A stretch of DNA of 9,386 nt from Chitinophaga pinensis (lineage in GTDB: Bacteria > Bacteroidota > Bacteroidia > UKL13-3): NCBI GenBank assembly GCA_943323675.2, contig CALPIR020000083.1:1-9386 (forward strand). The letters run 5' to 3'. A program made the position numbers and the translations under genes. The notes under the pieces were generated by a model. It saw only the letters and a list, made by a program, of their open reading frames with translations. It made no database searches and was not told where the DNA came from. Below are positions 1 to 7,530 of this stretch, one piece after another; within the stretch, counting starts at the first letter, position 1, and the number at the start of each line of letters is the position of its first letter.

Positions 1-873
1 ACTTACTGTATTGTGATAGAATAGACTTTGGCTTATAGAGGATAAGTAAATACCATAAATTGTTCCACCGCCTTTAATATCCGCAATTAAGTTGTTTGCA
101 ACCAATATTGGCCTACCAGTTGCGGCAATTTGAAAATACATCGCATAATAAGTATTGGTATTTATCTGCAACATTTCAAAAGGTTTCAAAATTTTGTTGT
201 TCACAAAGGTATCAGCCGAGAGGTAGGTGAAATTTATTCCATAAAATGTTGATGGCGATGCCTTAGTAGGTCGAGAAATTTCATTGTTTTTTATCAAACT
301 CCCGGTAACTCCATAAGCGTATATGCCATATATGGTAAAGTCCCTGATGATATTATCTTGGATGACATATCCGTTATTTGTTCCATCTGTATTGTTAGCC
401 ATAACAGAAATCCCGAAATATGGGCCTCCTGAAGAGTTACCCAAAATGGTGTTGCCAATAAATTTATTAAACAAACCAGTATTAGGACCGATGTTTGATG
501 CACTACTTAAACTTGATGATACTGCAATTCCAGCTGAAAGTGAACTTCCAGTAACTGACGATATATCAATGTTACAACCTAAAATATTTACATAGTCAGA
601 TCCAGTTGTAAGCAGATAGCCAACACCATAACTTGCATTTAGCGATTTTATGTGCAGTTGGTTAAAAGTAACATAATCGGTTCCAATTACGTTAATTATA
701 CCTATCAATCCGCTGTTGGTATTATTAAACTCTACTCTGTTACCATTACCATTAAAGGTTATTGTATTTGTTGCACTTGCTCCTGGAACCATTGCAAGAA
801 ATACTTGATTAACATACGGTCCTGAATTGGCTACGACATTAAAAGTTACTGCTCCGCCAATGCCTCCCATACT
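1..873 (-). repeat. Beta-helix module 2 of the internal duplication (residues about 653-943, continues off window)
   Basis: This is the second copy of the module, with VVANSGPY at residues 665-672, GASATNTIT at 683-691 and CNIDISSVT at 752-760. The ladder motifs sit at residues 805, 834, 863, 895 and 925. Many shared residues are written with different synonymous codons, so the duplication is old and the protein sequence has been kept. The module is cut by the window edge. Confidence 0.8.
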
Positions 874-2829
874 CATATAATCGGCAAGTCCGCTTAAAGA
901 AGTAAAATTACTTGTACTGGCAGCAGCACCTTGGTTTATGCTATAAATACCTCCTGGTAACAAACAGGCGGTTGATTTGCTCATGCTGTTGTTGGTTGTA
1001 TTTGGTTCTGTGGTATTATTTGGATTACTAATCGTGTAAGAAATATTATAAACTGTACCAACCTGTGCATTAATTGTTCCTAATGTAATGGTACTTGATG
1101 TAGCTCCTCCTGCTAAAGATCCAGTAAAGTTGACAGGTGTTTGTGATACTCCATTTACAGTCCAATTAATGGTTGCCGAGGTAATGGTTGTGGTACCTGC
1201 ATTACGCATAGTAGCGGTAATATTTTGGATGCCCGAAGCGTATGGAGCTACTGGCACGTTTAAGCTATTGTACGCAACATCTAATGCAATTGGGGCCGCT
1301 TCATATGCACCGATATCTATTGGTGATGTTCGGTTAACACCATTAACATCTTTGGTGATGTGCGGCATGGCAACACCGTTACCATTAAACCAACCATCTT
1401 GTGGTGCAAAATTGCGTGTAAGTGGATTTATAAAGTTGGGATTAAAGTCAGAACTTGTATTGTCTGCCACACCCATATATGCGCTGTATTGGCTGTATGT
1501 ATTGTAATCTAATCCATTAATGTTAGCCATTTTATAGCTTGATGCCAAGCCATAATATGAGTTTTTCCCAAGGTCGGTACCTGTGTTAAATGTACCTGAT
1601 ATATATATAGAATAGAATAAACCAACTGTGCTAGTCCTTGCATTATAGAATATATTGTTTTTAAGCTCGTATGCACTTGATGCGCTGGGACTGAAGCTAG
1701 AGTAAAATCCGTATGTTTGATAAGTGCTAGTTACTGTGTTATTATGGAATGCAACTGTGTTGTTTCTAATTCTGAAATTAAACGCTGTTAAAAAGTAAAA
1801 ACCATAGTGCGAGCCTGTACCAGTGTTAAAGTTAAATAAATTATTATCTATTACGTTAGGCTGAGCTGTAGTACCACTATAGTTAATACCGTACACGCCA
1901 TAACATGTGTTAGTTGAAGTCGGGCTGCCTGCAAATAAATCTGTTACAATGTTATTGCGAATCGTATCCTGACGACCAGAACTTGTACCTAAATAAAATG
2001 CGTATGTGGTACTTATTGAAGTTTTGGTTGTACGTCTGATGGTGTTGCCATCAAAAGCAGTTGAATTACCATTGTTCCAATATATACCATAGATGTAAAA
2101 ATCTTGAATGATGTTATTATAAAATTTGTTGGCAGATATTATTGTTGATGAAGTTGCAGGTGATCCAACAATTCCATAATACATACCTGCTCCTATTGGG
2201 TTACCGCGTATCATATTGTTACTAATAATATTGCGATAACCGTTGGTTCCTGCAGTTGTTAGTGATGTTAAACTATTACTCCAAACAATACCAGCCGAGT
2301 TAGCAGCCGCGGTATTTGTAACAGAGCTTATATCAATATTACAACTATCAATAATGTTATCATCAGATCCCAAGTAAAAATGAATCCCCCAGCCAAAGTC
2401 TATACTAGTAGTTCTAATTGTTAAATTTTTTAACTTGTAAAAATCACCATTGTTAAACCTAACAATAGCCATATCTGCTGTTGATGTAGGGGCAAATTGT
2501 ATAATGTTACCATTCCCGTTTATTGTTATGGTATTGGTAGCAGATGCACCTGTAATATTTGGAAATACAACTTGGCCCGTGTAAGGCCCGGAGTTAGCTA
2601 CCACGTCAACAACCAATGGGCCGCTTACACCAAATGGTGAGCTATTGGCTGGTCCTGCATCACTTCTTGTGCTAGCACTAGTAAGATATGTAAGTAGGGA
2701 ATTAAAATTTTGGAAGTTTGTTGCCGATGCTGTTTGGTTTGCATCAATGGTTAACGTTCCTGTTACTTGTGTTGCTCTCGCCTGAACTAAATAGGCAGTA
2801 AAGAGAATCATCAGTAATAGTTTTCTCAT
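1..2829 (-). CDS. Secreted right-handed beta-helix protein with two helix modules and a CARDB-like domain (C-terminus beyond window)
   Basis: The frame is open without a stop from the ATG at 2829 to the left edge, giving 943 residues of an incomplete protein. Residues 1-19 are a signal peptide: R2 K3, a hydrophobic core, and A17-R18-A19 as a likely signal peptidase I site. Residues about 64-420 are a parallel beta-helix, rich in N, G, S, T and Y, with repeated N-N-x-I turns. It ends with DIGAYE at 505-510, a motif common after such helices in Bacteroidota. Residues about 512-620 resemble a CARDB domain. A second helix starts near 645 and continues past the edge. The protein is expected outside the cell or on its surface; secretion by the type IX system is an inference, because the C-terminal sorting domain would lie outside the window. 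Ligand or enzyme activity is unknown: beta-helices include polysaccharide lyases and adhesins, and I see no catalytic signature. A promoter-like sequence lies just upstream. Confidence 0.88.
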   Translation of the reverse strand, partial: MRKLLLMILFTAYLVQARATQVTGTLTIDANQTASATNFQNFNSLLTYLTSASTRSDAGPANSSPFGVSGPLVVDVVANSGPYTGQVVFPNITGASATNTITINGNGNIIQFAPTSTADMAIVRFNNGDFYKLKNLTIRTTSIDFGWGIHFYLGSDDNIIDSCNIDISSVTNTAAANSAGIVWSNSLTSLTTAGTNGYRNIISNNMIRGNPIGAGMYYGIVGSPATSSTIISANKFYNNIIQDFYIYGIYWNNGNSTAFDGNTIRRTTKTSISTTYAFYLGTSSGRQDTIRNNIVTDLFAGSPTSTNTCYGVYGINYSGTTAQPNVIDNNLFNFNTGTGSHYGFYFLTAFNFRIRNNTVAFHNNTVTSTYQTYGFYSSFSPSASSAYELKNNIFYNARTSTVGLFYSIYISGTFNTGTDLGKNSYYGLASSYKMANINGLDYNTYSQYSAYMGVADNTSSDFNPNFINPLTRNFAPQDGWFNGNGVAMPHITKDVNGVNRTSPIDIGAYEAAPIALDVAYNSLNVPVAPYASGIQNITATMRNAGTTTITSATINWTVNGVSQTPVNFTGSLAGGATSSTITLGTINAQVGTVYNISYTISNPNNTTEPNTTNNSMSKSTACLLPGGIYSINQGAAASTSNFTSLSGLADYMSMGGIGGAVTFNVVANSGPYVNQVFLAMVPGASATNTITFNGNGNRVEFNNTNSGLIGIINVIGTDYVTFNQLHIKSLNASYGVGYLLTTGSDYVNILGCNIDISSVTGSSLSAGIAVSSSLSSASNIGPNTGLFNKFIGNTILGNSSGGPYFGISVMANNTDGTNNGYVIQDNIIRDFTIYGIYAYGVTGSLIKNNEISRPTKASPSTFYGINFTYLSADTFVNNKILKPFEMLQINTNTYYAMYFQIAATGRPILVANNLIADIKGGGTIYGIYLSSISQSLFYHNTVS
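1795..2640 (-). repeat. Beta-helix module 1 of an internal duplication (residues about 64-345)
   Basis: This stretch encodes the first copy of a module that recurs later in the same protein. Shared landmarks are VVANSGPY at residues 76-83, GASATNTIT at 94-102 and CNIDISSVT at 163-171, all exactly 589 residues before their second copies. Further on, YG-type motifs at residues 218, 247, 276, 310 and 342 match the second copy at offsets of 587 falling to 583, so only small indels separate the modules. Confidence 0.8.
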
Positions 2830-2855
2830 AGTGTATTTGAATTAAGTTTGTTAAT

Positions 2856-2884
2856 CGAATATATTAAATATATTTTAATAACAA
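2856..2884 (-). promoter_or_regulatory. Putative promoter of the beta-helix gene
   Basis: On the minus strand TTG (2884-2882) is followed after 18 bases by TATATTCG (2863-2856), which differs from the Bacteroidota -7 consensus TAnnTTTG at one base. Transcription would start near 2851, leaving a leader of about 22 bases before the ATG. This rests on the motif and spacing only. Confidence 0.4.
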
Positions 2885-2912
2885 GCATTAATTATTGCTA
2901 CAAGAAGCAACT

Positions 2913-2928
2913 AATAGTAGTTACTATT
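2913..2928. promoter_or_regulatory. Perfect 7-bp dyad, possible operator
   Basis: AATAGTA, a two-base centre GT, and TACTATT form a perfect inverted repeat about 30 bases upstream of the putative -33 element of the beta-helix gene. A second short inverted repeat (TTGCT, six-base loop, AGCAA) lies next to it at 2895-2910. It could bind a dimeric regulator or be part of a weak terminator for the nfu transcript; in AT-rich DNA it could also be chance. Confidence 0.2.
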
Positions 2929-3025
2929 TTACTTAACGTTCTTTTAATGAATGACTAAAAGAAAATATAATTAGAAAAACAGGAAGGCTTAAAAGTTATA
3001 TTTTTATAAAATTATTTTAAAGACA

Positions 3026-3274
3026 TTAAATAATGGCTGTAACTTTAGTTATCTGTGGTATAGCAGATTTCAACCCATTTTCAATACCGGCTTTCATGGT
3101 CATGCTGCTCATACTACAGCTGCTGCAGTTACCCAATAAACGTAATTGTACTTCCATTTCATCGGTAATATCAACCAACTCTACATCTCCTCCATCGGCT
3201 TGTAAAAAAGGGCGCATACTATTTAATGCAATCTCTATTTTTTGCTCTAATTCGGTTCTGTTTAAAGTGTCCAT
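3026..3274 (-). CDS. Nfu-type iron-sulfur cluster carrier (NifU C-terminal domain protein)
   Basis: This 82-residue protein consists only of the NifU C-terminal (Nfu) domain. The family signature is visible: a helix with RPFLQADGGDVEL (residues 21-33) followed by the LGNCSSCSMSSMTMKAGIE region, in which C50-x-x-C53 is the cluster-binding pair. Nfu proteins hold a [4Fe-4S] cluster at a dimer interface and hand it to target enzymes in the cytoplasm. The ATG lies only three bases after the stop codon of mrp, so the two are almost certainly cotranscribed and perhaps translationally coupled; no clear Shine-Dalgarno sequence is present. The length is normal for stand-alone Nfu domain proteins and nothing is missing. 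I found no convincing terminator downstream; the 196 bases before the beta-helix gene are AT-rich with only weak hairpins. Confidence 0.93.
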   Translation of the reverse strand: MDTLNRTELEQKIEIALNSMRPFLQADGGDVELVDITDEMEVQLRLLGNCSSCSMSSMTMKAGIENGLKSAIPQITKVTAII

Positions 3275-3277
3275 GTG

Positions 3278-4366
3278 TTAGTTAGTGCTATTAATTTGTT
3301 GTGTATTTTCTATGGTATTTATAATGGCCAATTGCTGCGCGATACGTTGTGCTAATTTTACAAATAAAGACTTTGCTGGATTTTGGTCATCTAGTACCGC
3401 TGGCATACCTTTATCTGCTCCCTCTCTAATGCCCGCTACTAAAGGTATTTGCCCAAGTAAATTGGTATTAAATTGTTTAGCTATTTTTTCACCTCCGCCT
3501 TCACCAAAAATATAATATTTATTATCTGGTAATTCTGCTGGGGTAAACCAACTCATGTTTTCAACTACACCTAAAAAAGGTATTTTAGTTGGTAACATGT
3601 CAAACATAGCCGCAGCTTTTATGGCATCAGCTACAGCAACATCTTGAGGTGTTGTTACTAGAACTACACCTGTTACGGGAATAATTTGCCCCATTGTTAA
3701 ATGGATATCTCCCGTTCCAGGAGGCATATCTAAAACCAAATAATCTAAATCACCCCAAACGGTTTCATTAATAAACTGACGTAGTGCACTGCTTACCATT
3801 GGCCCCCGCCAAACTACCGCTTGGTTTGGCTCAATCATAAAACCAATGCTCATTAATTTTATTCCATGTCTTTCAACAGGAATCATGTGGTTTTTTCCAT
3901 CCACCACTTGCATTTCTGGTGTTTCGTGTATACCAAACATGATTGGCATACTTGGTCCATAAATATCAGCATCTAGTAAACCGACTTTTGCACCAAGTTC
4001 GCTTAATGCCAATGCCAAGTTGCTAGATACAGTGCTTTTCCCTACGCCTCCCTTGCCACTAACCACTGCAATAATGTTTTTAACACCAGGTAAAACCAGT
4101 TTGTCTAATCTTGCAGTTAGCACATTGGCTTCAAAAATTACTTTAACTTCTGCTAACACCGAAACATGTTTTTTAATAGCCTCAACACAATCTTTTTCAA
4201 TGATATCTTTCATTGGGCAAGCAGGCGTAGTAAGCATTACTTTAAAAGTAATGTTGTTGTCGTTTACCTCAATATCTTTTATCATATTAAGCGTTACCAA
4301 GTCCTTTTTCAAGTCAGGTTCTTGAACGGTTGATAGTGCTTTTAAAACTTGTTCTTGTGTAGCCAT
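3278..4366 (-). CDS. mrp: Mrp/ApbC/Nbp35-type P-loop ATPase with N-terminal MIP18 (DUF59) domain
   Basis: This 362-residue cytoplasmic protein belongs to the Mrp (ApbC/NBP35) family of iron-sulfur cluster carriers. Residues about 5-85 form the MIP18/DUF59 domain with the conserved TTPACPMKD motif (C50). Residues about 97-345 are the deviant Walker A ATPase: GKGGVGKS at 104-111 with signature lysine K105 and P-loop lysine K110, a DADIYGPS motif at 132-139, and the switch region LDMPPGTGD at 212-220. Mrp homologues such as that of E. coli carry CxxC after the VENMS motif; here the segment reads VENMSWFTPAELP (268-280) with no cysteines. I believe this is usual in Bacteroidota and not a defect. 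The adjacent nfu may supply cluster-binding cysteines. A weak -7-like box, TTCATTTG on the minus strand (4385-4378), lies 12 bases before the ATG. Confidence 0.95.
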   Translation of the reverse strand: MATQEQVLKALSTVQEPDLKKDLVTLNMIKDIEVNDNNITFKVMLTTPACPMKDIIEKDCVEAIKKHVSVLAEVKVIFEANVLTARLDKLVLPGVKNIIAVVSGKGGVGKSTVSSNLALALSELGAKVGLLDADIYGPSMPIMFGIHETPEMQVVDGKNHMIPVERHGIKLMSIGFMIEPNQAVVWRGPMVSSALRQFINETVWGDLDYLVLDMPPGTGDIHLTMGQIIPVTGVVLVTTPQDVAVADAIKAAAMFDMLPTKIPFLGVVENMSWFTPAELPDNKYYIFGEGGGEKIAKQFNTNLLGQIPLVAGIREGADKGMPAVLDDQNPAKSLFVKLAQRIAQQLAIINTIENTQQINSTN

Positions 4367-4486
4367 TATTTATCTAACAAATGAATGTGCAATTTAGCGT
4401 TTCATTTTGGTATTGAAGGAATAATGTTTTGATTGTTATGTTGATCGGTATTCAATAATTATTTGTTATAACCCGATTCAGTATGC

Positions 4487-4502
4487 TTTAAATTGATTTA
4501 AA
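4487..4502. promoter_or_regulatory. Perfect 7-bp dyad in the mrp/lipoprotein divergent spacer, possible operator
   Basis: TTTAAAT, a centre TG, and ATTTAAA make a perfect palindrome 18 bases upstream of the -7 box of the lipoprotein gene, overlapping where its -33 element should be. That position suits a repressor site, but the sequence is pure AT apart from the centre and may be chance. Confidence 0.2.
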
Positions 4503-4528
4503 TACTCATGCCGATTTGGGTAATTTTG
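4497..4528 (+). promoter_or_regulatory. Putative promoter of the DUF4403 lipoprotein gene
   Basis: TAATTTTG at 4521-4528 matches TAnnTTTG exactly. TTTA at 4497-4500, one base from the -33 element TTTG, precedes it by 20 bases. The box ends only four bases before the ATG, so the predicted transcription start falls on or next to the start codon. Confidence 0.5.
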
Positions 4529-4532
4529 TAGC

Positions 4533-5960
4533 ATGATGTTAAAACCTCGGATTGTGTTAATTTATGCGCTGTTATCTTTTGTATTGGCTTGCAATACAAC
4601 ACATATCAAACCACCTGAACCATCAAACATAAATTATATAGAGCCAGCCAAGCCAACCTCTTGTGTTACTTTGCCAATTGTACTTAATCTAAAAGCAATA
4701 TCATACGATTTAAATGCGCTATACCTTGATACGTATTATGCCGATGATTCATATGAAAATAATGGCAATGATAATTTAAAAGTGTCTGTAATTAAAAGGG
4801 CTCCATTACAAATAAGTTCATTTGGCAATCATGTTTTTGTATCCGCACCCATGCGCATTGAGGGTAATTATCGAATCAATAAAAAGATATTGGGTATGAA
4901 TGTTGCCTATGACCAAGGATTTAAATTTAATTTAACAGTTGATGTACAAACTTTACCTGTTTTTGATAAAAATTGGAACCTGAAGCTGAATAGTAAAAGC
5001 AACATACGTTGGGAAGATTTGCCCAATTTTGAAGTGGCCGGATTGCAAATAGATTTCCCTAAAATGTTTGGCAAAATAATACAAAGTCAGGTTGATAAAA
5101 TTACAACTCAATTAGATCAAGAAATAGCTAATACACTTGACTTAAGAAAAGTGGTTAATGATGGTTGGAAGCAAGCGATACAACCTTTTCGTATTGATGC
5201 GGCAACCAATAGTTGGCTTATAATAAGGCCTAAGCAGGTTTTTTATACGCAATTAGATGGGTTTGATTCGTTGGCTAAAATTAATTTGGGGTTATATTCA
5301 GTTATTGAAATAGTGAGTGGGTATAAACCCATTGCGGATACAATATCTGTACTTCCCTATTTGTATCAAACCAATAAGTTGGATGATAAAATTAATTTGA
5401 TGCTAAATGCTGAAATCAGCTTCGACCAAATTAATCAAATTATACAGCAGCAATTAATAGGGCGAAGCATAAAACTCGAATCTAAAGAATATAGCATTGA
5501 CATTTTGGATGCCAAAGTTTTTGGTAATGCAGGTAAGATTTTGGTTGGTGTGAACCTAACAGGTAAGTTAAAAAGGGGAGCACTAACCAAGAAAATAAAA
5601 GGTATAGTTTACTTTGAAGGAACTCCAGTTTACAATATTCAAAAACAAACCATCAGCGTAAAAAATTTCGATTTAAATATTCAAACCAAAGATGTGTTAC
5701 TCAAATCGGCTTCTTGGCTTGCTAACTCCAAATTATTTAAAAGTAGTATAGAAACTAAACTCGAATTTTCTATTGCTAAAGAGTTACAAGAAGCAATGAA
5801 AATCGCTAATGAAGCGGTAAATAAACCATATGGAAAGAAACTTCAATTAAACGGAGTTATTAACCAGATTACCCCAACAGATGTATTTGTAACACCCAAT
5901 GCGGTGAGGGTAAATATAAAAGCGATAGGACAAATAGGAATAAACTTAAATGGGTTTTAA
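4533..5960 (+). CDS. DUF4403 family lipoprotein
   Basis: This 475-residue protein starts with a lipoprotein signal: K4 and R6, a hydrophobic stretch (7-19), then V-L-A-C with C20 as the lipidated residue. After a short proline-rich linker (27-41), the rest matches my recollection of DUF4403: an early LPIVLNLKAISYDLNALY segment (48-65), amphipathic alternation that suggests long beta strands, a central SFDQINQIIQQQL helix, and near the C-terminus the SASWLANSKLF segment. The length is normal for the family. The function of DUF4403 is not established; an envelope role follows from the lipid anchor, and a lipid-binding role would be only my guess. No transmembrane segments follow the signal. Residues after C20 show no obvious acidic or KDD-like surface-export signal, so it may face the periplasm. 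ATG 4533 is preferred, though ATG 4536 would work equally well. It is transcribed away from mrp. Confidence 0.85.
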   Translation: MMLKPRIVLIYALLSFVLACNTTHIKPPEPSNINYIEPAKPTSCVTLPIVLNLKAISYDLNALYLDTYYADDSYENNGNDNLKVSVIKRAPLQISSFGNHVFVSAPMRIEGNYRINKKILGMNVAYDQGFKFNLTVDVQTLPVFDKNWNLKLNSKSNIRWEDLPNFEVAGLQIDFPKMFGKIIQSQVDKITTQLDQEIANTLDLRKVVNDGWKQAIQPFRIDAATNSWLIIRPKQVFYTQLDGFDSLAKINLGLYSVIEIVSGYKPIADTISVLPYLYQTNKLDDKINLMLNAEISFDQINQIIQQQLIGRSIKLESKEYSIDILDAKVFGNAGKILVGVNLTGKLKRGALTKKIKGIVYFEGTPVYNIQKQTISVKNFDLNIQTKDVLLKSASWLANSKLFKSSIETKLEFSIAKELQEAMKIANEAVNKPYGKKLQLNGVINQITPTDVFVTPNAVRVNIKAIGQIGINLNGF

Positions 5961-6117
5961 GTCAATAATTATGTTACCAAATTCATAGGCCTTTAATGTT
6001 TGTTGCTAGTGTTTTGATTTTTTTCCTTAACACATTATAAGTTGGTTTTATTACAATACATATTGCATTATTATCTTATTATTTGGTAGTGCCGCAATGT
6101 TCAAATAGAAGAAACAA

Positions 6118-6151
6118 AAACGTCCACTTCAAAACATTGAAGTGGACGTTT
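6118..6151. terminator. Bidirectional rho-independent terminator between lipoprotein and acyl-CoA dehydrogenase genes
   Basis: A perfect 15-bp stem (6118-6132 with 6137-6151) has the four-base loop AACA. The core CGTCCACTTC is GC-rich for this region. On the plus strand it is followed by TTTAATTTATTTTATT; on the minus strand by TTTTTGTTTC. It therefore fits termination of both converging genes. It lies 21 bases beyond the dehydrogenase stop and 157 bases beyond the lipoprotein stop. Confidence 0.88.
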
Positions 6152-6171
6152 AATTTATTTTATTCGAAAGA

Positions 6172-7311
6172 TTATTTTAAAATCTCGCGGCTGATAACAA
6201 TACGTTGTACTTCACTGGTACCCTCGTATATTTGTGTTATTTTAGCATCACGCATTAAACGCTCTACGTGGTATTCTTTTACAAAGCCATATCCACCATG
6301 AACCTGAACTGCTTCTGTAGTAACCCACATGGCCACTTCGCTAGCAAAAACTTTTGCCATACTGCCTGCCATATTATAGTCCAAATGATTATCTTTTAAC
6401 CAAGCAGCTTTCATAACCAATAAGCGCGCAGCTTCAATTTGTGTAGCCATATCAGCCAGCTTAAATTGAATTGCTTGGTGATGCATGATCTCTTTACCAA
6501 AAGCCTTACGTTGTTTTGAATATGCTAATGCCAACTCATAGGCACCACTTGCAATGCCTAATGCTTGAGCGGCAATACCAATTCGTCCACCAGTTAATGT
6601 TTTCATAGCAAATTTAAACCCAAATCCATCTTCGCCAATGCGGTTTTCTTTAGGCACTTTTACATCTTGAAACATGATAGAGTGTGTATCACTTCCGCGT
6701 ATACCCATTTTATCTTCTTTTTTACCAACGGTAACTCCTGGCGTGTTTTTCTCTACAATAAATGCATTGATACCTTTGTGTTTTTTCTCTACGTCTGTTT
6801 GTGCAATTACCAAATAATAGGTAGCCGTATTTCCATTGGTAATCCAGTTTTTAGTACCGTTTAATAAGTAATGATCACCCATGTCAACAGCTGTAGTGCT
6901 TTGACTTGTAGCATCGCTACCCGCTTCTGGCTCGCTTAATAAAAATGCGCCATGGCATTTTCCACTTGCCATAGGCACTAAATATTTTTGTTTTTGCTCC
7001 TCGTTACCGAAGTTTTCTAAGCCCCAGCAAACTAATGAGTTATTAACCGAAACAACAACCGAAGCTGATGCATCTATTTTAGACAATTCTTCCATTGCCA
7101 ATACATAAGAAACGGTATCCATGCCAGATCCTCCGTATTTTGGGTCAACCATCATTCCTAAAAAGCCTAGTTCGCCTAGTTTTTTAATCTGCTCGGCAGG
7201 GAATTCTTGTTTATTATCGCGCTCAATAACACCGGGTAATAATTCGGTTTGTGCAAAGTCACGTGCAGCTTGTTGTACTGATAAATGTTCTTCGGTTAAT
7301 TCAAAGTTCAT
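6172..7311 (-). CDS. Acyl-CoA dehydrogenase (short-chain/butyryl-CoA dehydrogenase type)
   Basis: This 379-residue FAD enzyme catalyses alpha-beta dehydrogenation of acyl-CoA thioesters in the cytoplasm, passing electrons to electron-transfer flavoprotein. The domains are in the usual order: N-terminal helices (about 5-118), middle beta domain (about 120-215) and C-terminal helices (about 228-379). Family signatures are AFLLSEPEAGSDA at 122-134 and QVHGGYGFVKEYHVERLMRD at 336-355. The catalytic base is probably E363 in IYEGTSEVQR, the position used by short- and medium-chain enzymes, whereas isovaleryl- and long-chain types use another position. The length is normal and no key residue is missing. 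Exact chain length cannot be read from sequence; a role in fatty-acid or branched-chain amino-acid breakdown is likely. It stands alone, with its own terminator and putative promoter, and no beta-oxidation partners are in the window. Confidence 0.95.
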   Translation of the reverse strand: MNFELTEEHLSVQQAARDFAQTELLPGVIERDNKQEFPAEQIKKLGELGFLGMMVDPKYGGSGMDTVSYVLAMEELSKIDASASVVVSVNNSLVCWGLENFGNEEQKQKYLVPMASGKCHGAFLLSEPEAGSDATSQSTTAVDMGDHYLLNGTKNWITNGNTATYYLVIAQTDVEKKHKGINAFIVEKNTPGVTVGKKEDKMGIRGSDTHSIMFQDVKVPKENRIGEDGFGFKFAMKTLTGGRIGIAAQALGIASGAYELALAYSKQRKAFGKEIMHHQAIQFKLADMATQIEAARLLVMKAAWLKDNHLDYNMAGSMAKVFASEVAMWVTTEAVQVHGGYGFVKEYHVERLMRDAKITQIYEGTSEVQRIVISREILK

Positions 7312-7334
7312 AACTTGTTGTTTTAAAAGTGTGG

Positions 7335-7366
7335 CGAAAATACTTGTTCGTAACTACAATATCAAA
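7335..7366 (-). promoter_or_regulatory. Putative promoter of the acyl-CoA dehydrogenase gene
   Basis: On the minus strand TTTG (7366-7363) is followed after 20 bases by TATTTTCG (7342-7335), one base from TAnnTTTG. The predicted start near 7330 leaves a leader of about 19 bases. The same TTCG ending is seen in the putative promoter of the beta-helix gene. Confidence 0.45.
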
Positions 7367-7508
7367 ATAGTATTCATTTTTTGGATTGATTTTACCCAAA
7401 TCATGCATCAAAGATTCAGAATCGAAAACATGTATGTAAATTAATTCCCATTTGTAGATTTAATAACAAGCACTGTTCTGAACTTTCGATAGGAGGTAAC
7501 TTCAACAA

Positions 7509-7530
7509 AATCAAATTATTCAGTTTGATT
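7509..7530 (+). other. Small hairpin beside an AGGAGG motif in the divergent spacer
   Basis: AATCAAA (7509-7515) and TTTGATT (7524-7530) form a 7-bp stem with an eight-base loop. Just outside it, AGGAG at 7491-7495 could pair with CTCCT at 7534-7538. The arrangement could be a folded leader or small RNA, but the stem is AT-rich and weak. Confidence 0.2.

Noticed and set aside
323..1507. Open frames on the plus strand (323-595 and 1088-1507) and another minus frame (294-503)
   Set aside because: They lie inside the uninterrupted beta-helix reading frame, are short, have no recognisable domain, and their compositions are what the antisense or shifted reading of a repetitive N/T/S-rich gene gives.
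268..2170. Frameshift or pseudogene in the long repetitive beta-helix gene, which has no large start-to-stop frame inside the window
   Set aside because: I translated every codon from 2829 to 1 and met no stop; the frame merely continues past the edge.
2985..3025. Terminator after nfu
   Set aside because: Only weak AT-only hairpins such as TTATA-TTTT-TATAA are present, with no GC stem followed by a T-run.
3033..4325. Plus-strand open frames antisense to nfu and mrp
   Set aside because: The minus-strand genes are unmistakable by motif; the antisense frames have no family features.
6083..6301. 72-codon plus-strand frame starting before the terminator
   Set aside because: It reads through the terminator hairpin and into the antisense of the acyl-CoA dehydrogenase gene.
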